Shown in pieces: positions 43,784 to 52,758 of a stretch of 64,000 nucleotides of DNA. How positions within the stretch are numbered: the stretch's first letter is position 1; each line of letters opens with the position of its first letter. The DNA is from Sphingobacterium sp. GTDB lineage: Bacteria; Bacteroidota; Bacteroidia; Sphingobacteriales; Sphingobacteriaceae. The position numbers and the translations under genes are program-made. The notes beneath the pieces were generated by a model. That model was not told the origin of the DNA and made no database searches. It saw only the letters and a list, made by a program, of their open reading frames with translations. The stretch is from positions 1-64,000 of the forward strand of contig JAITTY010000013.1 in the NCBI GenBank assembly GCA_031286695.1, in the 5' to 3' direction.

Positions 43784-44237
43784 CCTGTTTCAAAATTTGC
43801 TTACTCATATCCTGAACCTATAAGCTAAACTTTCGTAAGTTTCTATACCTCTGTGCAGCAGGTTAGCTGGCGTTTTAGGTCTGCAGTGGCTTTCTCTGTC
43901 TGTAGCGCACATGCTGTTTTCGGGTTGTCTTCGTATTGTGTTCGGACCACCTTCGGCCATGGGTAGTCTGGTAACTATGATTGACCATTTTCCGACCAGA
44001 TAATTCCTGTTCAGGGTCTGGTCGGAAACTGTTCAGGATCTGTTCATTATCTATAGATCATCCGAAGCAGGTACGAATCTAGTTCGAAGCGAAGAGCGAA
44101 GAAACTAAATTGATAAATTAGAAATAGACAACGTAGCGAACTGTACAACTGCAATAAAAAGCATTCATAATATAGATTTAACAATAAGCTAATCCTAAGG
44201 CTGTAATTTGTGTTTTTTTAAAATAACAACCATTCAA
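43784..44237. other. Long structured spacer upstream of alkaline phosphatase
   Basis: A 454-bp gap whose middle (about 43840-44050) is visibly richer in G and C than its surroundings. It holds a 12-bp perfect inverted repeat (43989-44000 with 44017-44028), four tandem 11-bp units (44007-44050) and, on the minus strand, an open frame of 51 codons (43805-43960) beginning with ATG. I cannot tell whether the block is regulatory DNA, a degenerate repeat element or a small RNA locus. Confidence 0.5.
44007..44050 (+). promoter_or_regulatory. Four tandem 11-bp units resembling a Pho box
   Basis: Four consecutive 11-mers start with CTGTTCAGGGT, CTGGTCGGAAA, CTGTTCAGGAT and CTGTTCATTAT; the last two share 9 of 11 bases. 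PhoB-type regulators bind 11-bp direct repeats of CTGTCAT-like sequence. The array ends 187 bp before the alkaline phosphatase start. The first two units overlap an inverted repeat, so chance or a repeat element remains possible. Confidence 0.45.
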
Positions 44238-45650
44238 ATGAAAAAACACGTTTTATTTCTGTTCTTCCTCGTTTTTGTACATGTTATCCCCACTTTTGGT
44301 CAAGAAGCAAAATACATCTTTTACTTAATTGGAGATGGCATGGGGCTCAACCAAGTTAATCTCACCGAAATCCATCAAGCTGAAATACAGCATAAAAATA
44401 GTCCAATCCCACTTGTTTTCACCCAGTTTCCTCACGTTGGATTTGCCTCCACACATTCACTCTCCAATGGTGTGACCGACTCTGGCGCAGGAGGTACAGC
44501 TTTAGCTGTTGGGAAAAAAACGAAAAACGGCGTGATCGGTATGGATAGTACAGGGACCATTCCCTATAAAAGCATTGCCTATGCAGCGAAGGAACAAGGT
44601 AAAAAAGTAGGTATCATTACAAGTGTCAGCATTGACCACGCCACCCCGGCTTCCTTTTATGCTCACCAGCCTGACCGCGACATGTACTATGAAATCGGTA
44701 AAGAAATTATAACTTCCAATTTCGATTTTTTTGGCGGATCCAATTTTCTCAAACCCGAAACAACATTTGATCATAAAAAGGCACCATCACTTTTCCCTAT
44801 ATTAGAAAAAGCCGGTTATAAAGTGCTTAAAGGAAAAGATGCTTACACACAACTACCAAATAAATCAGATAAGATCATATTGATGAATTCAGATGGCACG
44901 CCTGTAGATGCCCTTAAATATGCCATAGACCAAAAGCCGAGTGATTTAAAATTGGTAGATATCACATCTGCAGCTATCAATTCACTACATCAAGACAACA
45001 CAAATGGTTTCTTTTTAATGATCGAAGGTGGCAAAATTGATTGGGCCTGTCATGCCAATGACGCTGGAACAACTATTCAGGAAGTCCTGGATTTCAATGC
45101 TTCAGCACAACTGGCTTATGAATTTTATCAAAAATATCCAAAAGAAACGCTGATTGTCGTCACTGCAGACCACGAAACTGGAGGATTAGGTATCGGAAAT
45201 GGAAGCTCTTCGCTGAAAACGAAATTCTTATCCCACCAAAAAACCTCGCAGTCTGAACTTTCAAATACAATTGGCAATTTGCGTAAAGATCGTCCAAATG
45301 CTACCTGGGATGATTTAAAAAATCTGATCTCTTTGCAAACAGGTCTGTTCTCCAAAATAGAGGTAACCGAAACAGATCGTAAAGCGCTACAGGATGCCTA
45401 TCAAAAAAGCTTTGTCGATCATCAAAAGGAGACTGCAAAAAGTCTTTACGCCAGTGACGACAAAATAGCTGCATTGAGTATTTCAATCTTAAATCGGATG
45501 GGATCAATAAGCTGGGCTTCCAATAATCATTCGGCGGCCTACGCACCAGTATATGCAATCGGAGTTGGCTCTGAACAATTCAGTCAGAAAATGGACAACA
45601 CAGATATACCAAAGAAAATCGCTACAGCAGCAAAACTTAGTTTAGACTAA
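44238..45650 (+). CDS. Alkaline phosphatase
   Basis: I chose the ATG at 44238, which begins a signal peptide (MKKHVLFLFFLVFVHVIPTFG); an ATG at 44208 adds ten residues. The 470-aa periplasmic phosphomonoesterase has the family metal and active-site motifs: L-I-G-D-G-M-G, the nucleophile Ser in V-T-D-S-G-A-G-G-T-A-L, I-D-H-A-T-P-A, E-G-G-K-I-D-W-A-C-H-A-N-D and T-A-D-H-E-T-G-G. It releases phosphate from organic esters. It is monocistronic, with a terminator shared with the tRNA array. Phosphate-dependent control is inferred from the tandem 11-mers upstream. Confidence 0.93.
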   Translation: MKKHVLFLFFLVFVHVIPTFGQEAKYIFYLIGDGMGLNQVNLTEIHQAEIQHKNSPIPLVFTQFPHVGFASTHSLSNGVTDSGAGGTALAVGKKTKNGVIGMDSTGTIPYKSIAYAAKEQGKKVGIITSVSIDHATPASFYAHQPDRDMYYEIGKEIITSNFDFFGGSNFLKPETTFDHKKAPSLFPILEKAGYKVLKGKDAYTQLPNKSDKIILMNSDGTPVDALKYAIDQKPSDLKLVDITSAAINSLHQDNTNGFFLMIEGGKIDWACHANDAGTTIQEVLDFNASAQLAYEFYQKYPKETLIVVTADHETGGLGIGNGSSSLKTKFLSHQKTSQSELSNTIGNLRKDRPNATWDDLKNLISLQTGLFSKIEVTETDRKALQDAYQKSFVDHQKETAKSLYASDDKIAALSISILNRMGSISWASNNHSAAYAPVYAIGVGSEQFSQKMDNTDIPKKIATAAKLSLD

Positions 45651-45653
45651 ACA

Positions 45654-45689
45654 AAAAAAGATCCCCAAGAAATCTTGGGGATCTTTTTT
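45654..45689. terminator. Bidirectional terminator between alkaline phosphatase and tRNA-Thr array
   Basis: A perfect 17-bp stem (45654-45670 with 45673-45689) with a 2-nt loop and A/T-rich base begins three bases after the phosphatase stop and ends four bases before the first tRNA 3' end, so it serves both convergent transcripts. Confidence 0.9.
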
Positions 45690-45692
45690 ATG

Positions 45693-45765
<73 letters not shown>

Positions 45766-45797
45766 TTTCAATGAATTTTAACGAGTGTCGCTCAAAG

Positions 45798-45870
<73 letters not shown>

Positions 45871-45900
45871 TTTTTAAAGAAGTTAATGCTTGTGCTTAAG

Positions 45901-45973
<73 letters not shown>

Positions 45974-46244
45974 GTTACTTCTTCTCAATCTTATCACGTC
46001 TGACCGCTTTAAGATGCTGCAAATATCGAAACCTTCAATCAAAAAAGCAAGTCGATCACAACAATTTTTCCGTCTGCTAAGCCAATTATTTAAAAATCAA
46101 GCCTATTATTTTAAATAGCTGCAAATTTGTCATGATTCAATAAAAAATATTGCCATTTTTTCCGAAATAGCAGCTAAAACCTGAATGGCACTTCGATTGT
46201 TATCATTTAGACGTATCAACAAAACTTTAATTAAGATTATAGGA

Positions 46245-48842
46245 ATGAATTTTAACAATTATACAATCAAGGCCCAGGAGGCCATACAAAAAGCGTCAGA
46301 AATTGCAGCCGGACATCAACAACAGGCTATTGAAACTGCGCATATTTTAAAAGCTTTACTTACTGTGGATGAAAACGTTGTCAGCCACTTATTAAAGAAG
46401 CTAAACGTCAATATCACCTATTTGGGAACTGAACTCGACAAGCAGATTGAAGGATTTCCTAAAGTAAGTGGAAGCAACATTTATTTAAGCAGTGATGCGA
46501 ATAGTGCGCTGCAGAAAGCACAAGGTTTTTTAAAAGAATTCAATGATGAATTTGTCTCTGTGGAACACTTACTGTTAGGTATTCTAGCCACATCCGACAA
46601 GACTTCAACGCTCCTAAAATCACAGGGCGTAACTGAAAAGGACTTAAAGACTGCAATTAAGGAACTACGTGGAAACAGCCGGGTGACAGATCAAAATGCT
46701 GAAGCAACTTATAATGCTTTGGGAAAATATGCCCGAAATCTGAATGAGTATGCTGAATCTGGCAAATTAGATCCTGTGATTGGCCGCGACGAGGAAATTC
46801 GACGCGTCATGCAGATTCTTTCACGCCGTACCAAAAACAACCCTATACTCGTCGGTGAGCCAGGGGTTGGTAAAACTGCTATTGCTGAGGGTATTGCATA
46901 TAGAATTATAAAAGGTGACGCTCCTGAAAATCTAAAATCCAAAATCGTATTTTCCTTGGATATGGGGGCCTTGGTAGCTGGGGCTAAGTATAAAGGGGAA
47001 TTTGAAGAGCGCTTAAAAGCTGTCGTTAAAGAAGTTACAGATTCCAACGGCGAAATTATCCTCTTTATTGATGAGATTCACACCTTAGTGGGTGCCGGTG
47101 GTGGTGAAGGCGCAATGGATGCAGCAAATATCCTTAAACCAGCGCTGGCCAGAGGGGAACTTCGTGCCATTGGAGCTACAACGTTAAACGAATACCAAAA
47201 ATATTTCGAAAAGGACAAAGCACTGGAGCGTCGATTCCAAAAAGTTATGGTAGAAGAGCCGGATACGCAAGACGCCATATCCATCCTTCGGGGATTGAAA
47301 GAACGGTACGAAACACACCATAAGGTACGCATACTGGATGAATCCATTATTGCAGCAGTAGAGTTATCGCAACGTTATATTGCGGACCGTTTCCTACCAG
47401 ACAAGGCGATTGATTTAATTGACGAGGCAGCTTCTAAATTACGTCTGGAGATGGATTCTGTACCTGAGGCAGTCGATGAACTGGAACGCCGCATTATGCA
47501 ACTTGAAATCGAGCGCGAGGCTTTGAAACGTGAAAACGACGATAAAAAGGTGCAAGAACTTTCAGAAAGTATAGCCAATCTATCTGCTGAACGCGATACG
47601 CTGCGTGCCGCATGGCAAGAGGAAAAGAGTTTGGTTGACAATGTAAACCAGGAGATAGAAAACATTGAAAATTACAAACTCGAGGCCGAACAGGCAGAAC
47701 GCTCCGGCGATTATGGCAAGGTTGCAGAATTACGTTATGGCCGAATCAAAGAGGCGCAGGAAAAAGTGGAGAAACTGAAAGCTGAGCTCGCCGAAAAACA
47801 GGAAAGCAAACGTATGTTGAAAGAAGAAGTAACTTCCGAAGATATTGCCGATGTCGTCGCTAAGTGGACTGGAATACCCGTAAGTAAAATGATTCAGTCT
47901 GAGCGCGAAAAATTGCTGAATCTAGAAGAGGAACTCCATAAACGCGTTGCTGGTCAGGATGAAGCAATAGAAGCAATTTCAGATGCGATACGCCGTTCAA
48001 GAGCTGGACTAAATGATGCAAAAAGACCTATAGGATCATTTATATTCTTAGGTACTACAGGTGTCGGAAAAACAGAATTGGCAAAAGCACTGGCTGAGTT
48101 CTTATTCGACGACGAACAATCGATGGTACGTATTGATATGTCGGAATATCAGGAGCGGCATGCTGTCTCCCGTTTGATTGGAGCGCCTCCGGGATATGTT
48201 GGTTATGATGAAGGCGGTCAGTTGACAGAGGCCGTCCGGAGACGTCCTTATTCCGTGGTTCTGCTCGATGAAATTGAAAAGGCTCATCCTGATGTATTTA
48301 ACATACTCTTACAGGTACTGGACGATGGCCATCTAACGGACAACAAAGGCCGTACGGTAAACTTCAAGAATACGATTATTATTATGACATCCAATACGGG
48401 TTCTCATATCATACAAGAAAATTTCAGCCATCTGAGTGATGACAATAGAGATGAGATCATTGCCAAAACACGCAACGAGGTATTTGATCTGCTGAAACAA
48501 TCGATCCGTCCGGAGTTCCTGAATCGTATCGATGAAGTCATTATGTTTACTCCGTTAAGCAGAGACGAAATTGGAGATATTGTTAGGCTGCAATTTGCCC
48601 ATGTTGAGAAACAGCTGGCTGAACAAAATATCTTTATCACGGCATCAGACGAAGCGATGGACTGGTTAGCACAGCTTGGCTATGATCCGATATATGGAGC
48701 AAGACCGTTAAAGCGGGTTATTCAGAAACGCATTCTGAATGAACTTTCGAAGGAAATACTATCCGGAAAAGTGAGTCGTGATTCCATTATCCGGCTGGAT
48801 GTATTTGACGGTAAATTTGTCTTCATCAATAAACAAGATTAG
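46245..48842 (+). CDS. clpB: ClpB disaggregase (Hsp104 family)
   Basis: The ATG at 46245 (MNFNNYTIKAQEAIQ) matches the usual ClpB start; an ATG at 46185 adds 20 atypical residues. The 865-aa protein has the Clp N-domain (about 1-145), AAA-1 with Walker A G-E-P-G-V-G-K-T, the coiled-coil middle domain (about 405-530) that separates ClpB from ClpA/C, and AAA-2 with G-T-T-G-V-G-K-T. There is no P-loop for ClpP binding. It works with DnaK to rescue aggregated proteins after heat stress. A terminator follows. Confidence 0.96.
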   Translation: MNFNNYTIKAQEAIQKASEIAAGHQQQAIETAHILKALLTVDENVVSHLLKKLNVNITYLGTELDKQIEGFPKVSGSNIYLSSDANSALQKAQGFLKEFNDEFVSVEHLLLGILATSDKTSTLLKSQGVTEKDLKTAIKELRGNSRVTDQNAEATYNALGKYARNLNEYAESGKLDPVIGRDEEIRRVMQILSRRTKNNPILVGEPGVGKTAIAEGIAYRIIKGDAPENLKSKIVFSLDMGALVAGAKYKGEFEERLKAVVKEVTDSNGEIILFIDEIHTLVGAGGGEGAMDAANILKPALARGELRAIGATTLNEYQKYFEKDKALERRFQKVMVEEPDTQDAISILRGLKERYETHHKVRILDESIIAAVELSQRYIADRFLPDKAIDLIDEAASKLRLEMDSVPEAVDELERRIMQLEIEREALKRENDDKKVQELSESIANLSAERDTLRAAWQEEKSLVDNVNQEIENIENYKLEAEQAERSGDYGKVAELRYGRIKEAQEKVEKLKAELAEKQESKRMLKEEVTSEDIADVVAKWTGIPVSKMIQSEREKLLNLEEELHKRVAGQDEAIEAISDAIRRSRAGLNDAKRPIGSFIFLGTTGVGKTELAKALAEFLFDDEQSMVRIDMSEYQERHAVSRLIGAPPGYVGYDEGGQLTEAVRRRPYSVVLLDEIEKAHPDVFNILLQVLDDGHLTDNKGRTVNFKNTIIIMTSNTGSHIIQENFSHLSDDNRDEIIAKTRNEVFDLLKQSIRPEFLNRIDEVIMFTPLSRDEIGDIVRLQFAHVEKQLAEQNIFITASDEAMDWLAQLGYDPIYGARPLKRVIQKRILNELSKEILSGKVSRDSIIRLDVFDGKFVFINKQD

Positions 48843-48849
48843 TAAAAAA

Positions 48850-48881
48850 CGAAGCGCTCGGCAGAAAAACCGGGCGCTTCG
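48850..48881. terminator. Terminator between clpB and the thioredoxin-like gene
   Basis: A GC-rich 12-bp stem (48850-48861 with 48870-48881, one G-T pair) with an A-rich loop and a following T-run lies between two convergent genes. Confidence 0.87.
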
Positions 48882-48905
48882 CTTTTATACCATGCAAACT
48901 GACCA

Positions 48906-49400
48906 CTAACTACTGATTCCTAGCGCTGTTAATAGCTTCTTTACATCATCTTCTCCGTCCAGATGCTGTACCAGCATTTTCGTTTTCGCATCATAAATAT
49001 ATAATGAGGGATAATTGCTCGGCTTGAATTTTTCGATAAACTGCGTTCCAGCATCAAATAAGAACTTTACATTTGCTGCATTTTTTAATGCCTTAGCATG
49101 CATATTAATAAAACCATCCACATAGGCTTTATCATTCATTGAAATAAAATAAAACGAAACATTCTTTAGCTTCGCCAAATTTTGCGCAATGCCCGCTCCC
49201 ATTTTCTGACAATGTCCACAACCGGGATCATAAAAATTCAATACGATATAGCCCGACTTGGGCAGTTTATCCGAATTAAACTTACTCGCTTGATAAACCT
49301 CATCAAAAGTAAAGGCTGGAAGCGTTTTAGGTGCCTGTGCAAATATAGGTTGAATTAAAAAAAAAGCACTTGCAAAAAATAGAGAATAAAGAAACCTCAT
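48906..49400 (-). CDS. Exported thioredoxin-fold protein
   Basis: A 164-aa periplasmic protein: signal peptide MRFLYSLFFASAFFLIQPIFA, then a thioredoxin fold with active site C61-G-H-C64 in N-F-Y-D-P-G-C-G-H-C-Q-K-M and a cis-Pro loop (S-N-Y-P-S-L-Y-I-Y-D). C-G-H-C resembles DsbA/PDI-like sites more than reducing C-G-P-C, so it may reduce or isomerise disulfides in the envelope; the exact role is open. It stands alone, convergent with clpB. Confidence 0.85.
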   Translation of the reverse strand: MRFLYSLFFASAFFLIQPIFAQAPKTLPAFTFDEVYQASKFNSDKLPKSGYIVLNFYDPGCGHCQKMGAGIAQNLAKLKNVSFYFISMNDKAYVDGFINMHAKALKNAANVKFLFDAGTQFIEKFKPSNYPSLYIYDAKTKMLVQHLDGEDDVKKLLTALGISS

Positions 49401-49506
49401 GTTAAAGAATTTTAAACCAACAATGAATATTCAATTAATTTTAATCAATAATACCTAAAAATGTGCTTCAGTACACTAATATTTTAGTTTTTTTACAAAA
49501 AATCCG

Positions 49507-49514
49507 TAAGTTTG
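49507..49514 (+). promoter_or_regulatory. -7 element upstream of purN
   Basis: TAAGTTTG matches TAnnTTTG exactly, 43 bp before the purN GTG, implying a leader of about 36 nt. No good -33 TTG at the right spacing is visible. Confidence 0.5.
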
Positions 49515-49557
49515 GGCTAATTTTTAAGTCGATCAAATCTATTAATACTCATTAATC

Positions 49558-50130
49558 GTGAAAAAACGAATTGCTATTTTTGCTTCAGGTTCAGGTTCCA
49601 ATGCTCAAAAAATAATGGAACATTTTAAATATTCGGATGAAGCTGAGGTTGCCTTGATCTTATCTAATAATCCTGATGCATACGTTATTCAGCGGGCAGA
49701 CAATTTTGAAATCCCGGCACATATTTTCGATCGTGAAGAATTTTACAAAACAGACAACGTTGTCAATATACTGAAGAACTTGAATATTGATCTTATTGTC
49801 TTAGCAGGTTTTCTTTGGCTTGTTCCAACCAATCTGCTAAAAGCATTTCCGAATCAAATCATTAATATACATCCTGCCCTCCTGCCAAAATATGGTGGCA
49901 AGGGAATGTATGGCGATCATGTGCATAAAGCTGTTCTTGCTAATAAAGAAGAGGAACATGGTATCACGATACACTTTGCCAATGAACACTTCGACGAAGG
50001 AGAAATTATCCATCAGGCGCGTTTTAAAGTCGATCCAAATGACACATTAGATATCATTAAGTTTAAAGGGCAGCAACTCGAACACCAATACTTCCCTAAA
50101 ATTATTGAGAATCTGATCAAAAAAATGTAA
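49558..50130 (+). CDS. purN: Phosphoribosylglycinamide formyltransferase
   Basis: A 190-aa purine-biosynthesis enzyme moving the formyl group of 10-formyl-THF to GAR. It uses a GTG start, fixed by the family N-terminus K-R-I-A-I-F-A-S-G-S-G-S-N-A-Q. The catalytic region is I-I-N-I-H-P-A-L-L-P-K-Y-G-G-K-G-M-Y-G, with Asn, His and downstream Asp (F-D-E-G-E-I-I). It appears monocistronic; an AT-rich 9-bp hairpin (50130-50138 with 50150-50158) overlaps its end. Confidence 0.94.
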   Translation: MKKRIAIFASGSGSNAQKIMEHFKYSDEAEVALILSNNPDAYVIQRADNFEIPAHIFDREEFYKTDNVVNILKNLNIDLIVLAGFLWLVPTNLLKAFPNQIINIHPALLPKYGGKGMYGDHVHKAVLANKEEEHGITIHFANEHFDEGEIIHQARFKVDPNDTLDIIKFKGQQLEHQYFPKIIENLIKKM

Positions 50131-50168
50131 AAACAATTTTATTATTTAGAATTGTTTTAAACAAATCG

Positions 50169-50176
50169 TAACTTTG
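50169..50176 (+). promoter_or_regulatory. -7 element next to the Cys-rich small gene
   Basis: TAACTTTG is an exact TAnnTTTG match whose last base lies five bases before the next ATG. Transcription would be predicted to start at or next to that ATG, giving a leaderless or nearly leaderless mRNA. Confidence 0.5.
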
Positions 50177-50181
50177 CTTTC

Positions 50182-50364
50182 ATGAACGAAGTTATTGAAT
50201 CGGTGATGGATGTATGTGAGTCAGAAAACAAAGGCCATGTGTTTCAATTTAGAAATACAGCCATGAACCCTTTTTCTGACTTTTCATGTGCTTGTTTTAA
50301 GAAGTGCTGCAAAAAGTACAAAGAAGGTAAACGTTGTAAAAAGTGTCCGGGTCAGAAAAAATAG
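50182..50364 (+). CDS. Small Cys-rich basic protein (60 aa)
   Basis: A 60-aa protein with seven Cys, six of them in F-S-C-A-C-F-K-K-C-C-K-K-Y-K-E-G-K-R-C-K-K-C, and a Lys-rich tail. There is no signal peptide, so it is probably cytoplasmic. The Cys spacing suggests metal or nucleic-acid binding, but no known zinc-finger pattern fits cleanly. It has its own -7 element and no overlapping gene, so it is likely real. Family not recognised. Confidence 0.65.
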   Translation: MNEVIESVMDVCESENKGHVFQFRNTAMNPFSDFSCACFKKCCKKYKEGKRCKKCPGQKK

Positions 50365-50380
50365 ACGTGTTTCTCATTGG

Positions 50381-51613
50381 CTATTCTTCTAGGTAATCCA
50401 AATCTTTATCAAAACTTTCTTCCAATTGTGTCAGTGAATAGATCGCTATTCCTGAAAGCAATAAGACCATTGTAATTGCAGCCGGTACGATACCAAAAGC
50501 ATTGACTAGTACCCCATAGATCATTGTTGATGGAATGAGGGCGCCTCGAACAAAATTAGGTGCAGTAGTTGCCACAGTCGCTCTGAGATTTGTACCGAAT
50601 TGCTCTGCCGAAATCGTTACAAATGTAGCCCAATACCCCACCCCTAATCCCATCACAAATGCTAAGCCCAAAAACTTAGTGGCAGTAATACCATCGCTCA
50701 ACAAATACCAAAGCGAACTGACGATGATAATTACCTGGCAAATAAGGACAACTTTCTTTCGGGATTTTAAAACTTGTGCAAATATTCCCGCTAATACGTC
50801 GCCCAATGATATACCTATATACGTAAACATCACCCCTTTTCCAGCACTCAGCACATCTGTAGTACCTAATGCCTTCCCTATTTCGGGTGCTTGAGTCACC
50901 AATACACCGACAACAAACCAAATAGGCAGCCCGATACAAAGGCAATTAATATACCGTTTTAACCGGCTCTTATTCGTAAAAAGCATGCGGATATCACCTT
51001 TCACTACCCCTACATGATCTTGTTCCTTGAACAGTCCTGATTCAAAGGATCCCACACGCAAAAGCAATAATAATAAGCCCATTCCTCCACCGACGAAATA
51101 AGCGGTCCGCCAATCAAATTCCTCAGATACAAAATAAGCAAGTATAGCTCCCAATACACCGACTCCAGCAACCAACATCGTACCGTAACCACGTTTTGAC
51201 TTGTGCATACTTTCGGAGACCAAGGTAATACCCGCTCCCAACTCTCCCGCTAAACCAATACCCGCTATAAAACGAATAATACCATACATAAGCACATCAT
51301 GTACAAAGCCATTTGCGATATTTGCTAAAGAATAGAGAAGAATCGATCCAAAGAGCACTTTTAAACGGCCATATTTATCACCAATAATTCCCCAAATGAT
51401 GCCGCCTAATAGCAGCCCCCCCATTTGCATATTAAGCACAAATTCACCTTTTACCCGCATTTCTTCAGCGGGAACACCAATATCAGTAAAGGACTGAATA
51501 CGGACAATGGAGAAAATAATTAAATCATAGATATCGACAAAGTATCCCAGTGATGCGATCATAACCAGTAACCATACTTTATTGTCGGGTCGATTTTCTT
51601 TTAGTGTTGACAT
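50381..51613 (-). CDS. MFS transporter (sugar/aromatic-acid symporter-like)
   Basis: A 410-aa inner-membrane protein with 12 hydrophobic helices. Motif A-like G-I-I-G-D-K-Y-G-R-L-K-V lies between helices 2 and 3; R-F-I-A-G-I-G-L-A-G-E-L-G-A-G-I-T-L-V-S-E follows in helices 4-5, a pattern of AAHS and sugar-porter-type MFS proteins. The first helix carries F-V-D-I-Y-D-L-I. Substrate not predictable. It diverges from the DUF4442 gene. Confidence 0.87.
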   Translation of the reverse strand: MSTLKENRPDNKVWLLVMIASLGYFVDIYDLIIFSIVRIQSFTDIGVPAEEMRVKGEFVLNMQMGGLLLGGIIWGIIGDKYGRLKVLFGSILLYSLANIANGFVHDVLMYGIIRFIAGIGLAGELGAGITLVSESMHKSKRGYGTMLVAGVGVLGAILAYFVSEEFDWRTAYFVGGGMGLLLLLLRVGSFESGLFKEQDHVGVVKGDIRMLFTNKSRLKRYINCLCIGLPIWFVVGVLVTQAPEIGKALGTTDVLSAGKGVMFTYIGISLGDVLAGIFAQVLKSRKKVVLICQVIIIVSSLWYLLSDGITATKFLGLAFVMGLGVGYWATFVTISAEQFGTNLRATVATTAPNFVRGALIPSTMIYGVLVNAFGIVPAAITMVLLLSGIAIYSLTQLEESFDKDLDYLEE

Positions 51614-51705
51614 TTTAGGTTTTTTGAAGCTGTAAAAATACCATAGTGAAGCTACAAAACCAAGATTTCAGAAAATATTCCGATACATTGTTTTATTTTT
51701 GCTTT

Positions 51706-52203
51706 ATGAGATACAGTCCACTTGCCTTAACTTGGCTATTGCGTATTTATCCGCCTTTTCTGTTTCAAGGAATATGGGTAAAAAAAATTAGTCCCGGCTT
51801 TCAAGGTGCCCAAGTAAAAATATACAAGACGCCATTCAATATCAATACAAACAGAACACTATTTGGTGGAACGATATTCGCTGCTGCAGACCCTATATTT
51901 CCCATCCTGATCGATCAATATCTTCAAAAAATTGGTTTCAAGAAAACAGTAGCCTGGCTAAAATCATCACAGATCGTTTTTAAGAAGCCCGGAAAGACCA
52001 GCGTAGAGTATGCTGTAAACCTTTCCGAAGAAGTACTTGAAGAATGCGCACAGACGATCAGAACAAAAGGAAAGATTGTAAGAGATTTTACCTTAGAGAT
52101 CAAAGATAAAACGGGTGACTTATGTGCTACGGTACGCTGTGAAACCTATATTCGTGACTTGAATTTTACATTCCCGTCCAGAAATCGAAATGTCGAGCCA
52201 TAA
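51706..52203 (+). CDS. DUF4442 (hotdog-fold thioesterase-like) protein
   Basis: A protein of 165 aa from the ATG at 51706; a GTG at 51646 would add 20 residues. N-x-N-R-T-L-F-G-G-T-I-F-A-A-A-D-P is the DUF4442 signature within a hotdog fold, related to acyl-CoA thioesterases. It has one hydrophobic N-terminal segment. A TAnnTTTG match (51694-51701) ends four bases before this ATG. Biochemical role unproven. Confidence 0.78.
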   Translation: MRYSPLALTWLLRIYPPFLFQGIWVKKISPGFQGAQVKIYKTPFNINTNRTLFGGTIFAAADPIFPILIDQYLQKIGFKKTVAWLKSSQIVFKKPGKTSVEYAVNLSEEVLEECAQTIRTKGKIVRDFTLEIKDKTGDLCATVRCETYIRDLNFTFPSRNRNVEP

Positions 52204-52242
52204 GAAATTGATATATTTGTCGAATTACCAAAAACAAGAAAC

Positions 52243-52665
52243 ATGAATAAAATCGCTTTTTTGGCTATCGCATCTCTGGCAATAGCAGCATGTGGGACGA
52301 ATGGAAATGGCGCAACGACAGTAAAAGCCCTGCAAGATTCAACCATAAAAATCCATGATGAAATCATGCCTCAAATTGCCCATTTCGACCGCGATGCTGT
52401 CAAGATAGATTCCATTCTGGCAAATTTAAAAACTATTAAGACAGCCCGGATGGATTTAGATACCATTGCGACAAGGAAAGAACTGAGTGTTTTAAAAGCT
52501 AACTTAGAAAGCGCCACAGACCATATGATGGACTGGATGAAAGGCTACAATCCGGATTCAACAGATGTCAAATATTTCGAAACAGAACTACAGAAAGTAA
52601 GTGATATGAAAAAGATATTTGATAATGTCTCCAAAGAAAGTGAAGGAAAATTAAAGAATTTTTAA
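52243..52665 (+). CDS. Hypothetical helical lipoprotein
   Basis: A 140-aa lipoprotein (MNKIAFLAIASLAIAAC, Cys17). The mature part is predicted mainly helical with repeated D-S-T-I-K-I-H-D-E-I-M-P and M-M-D-W-M-K-G-Y stretches rich in Met, His and Asp. Such proteins often precede SCO and cytochrome genes in this phylum and may bind a metal, but I do not recognise the family. An exact -7 element (52212-52219) lies 23 bp upstream. Confidence 0.65.
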   Translation: MNKIAFLAIASLAIAACGTNGNGATTVKALQDSTIKIHDEIMPQIAHFDRDAVKIDSILANLKTIKTARMDLDTIATRKELSVLKANLESATDHMMDWMKGYNPDSTDVKYFETELQKVSDMKKIFDNVSKESEGKLKNF

Positions 52666-52758
52666 GTCCAAAAGACTTCACAAGTTCAACAAAATGGCCA
52701 CGGAACGAATTAATATAGTCGGGAAGTTAAGCCAAACCTTAAAACAAAAAATAAAAAC

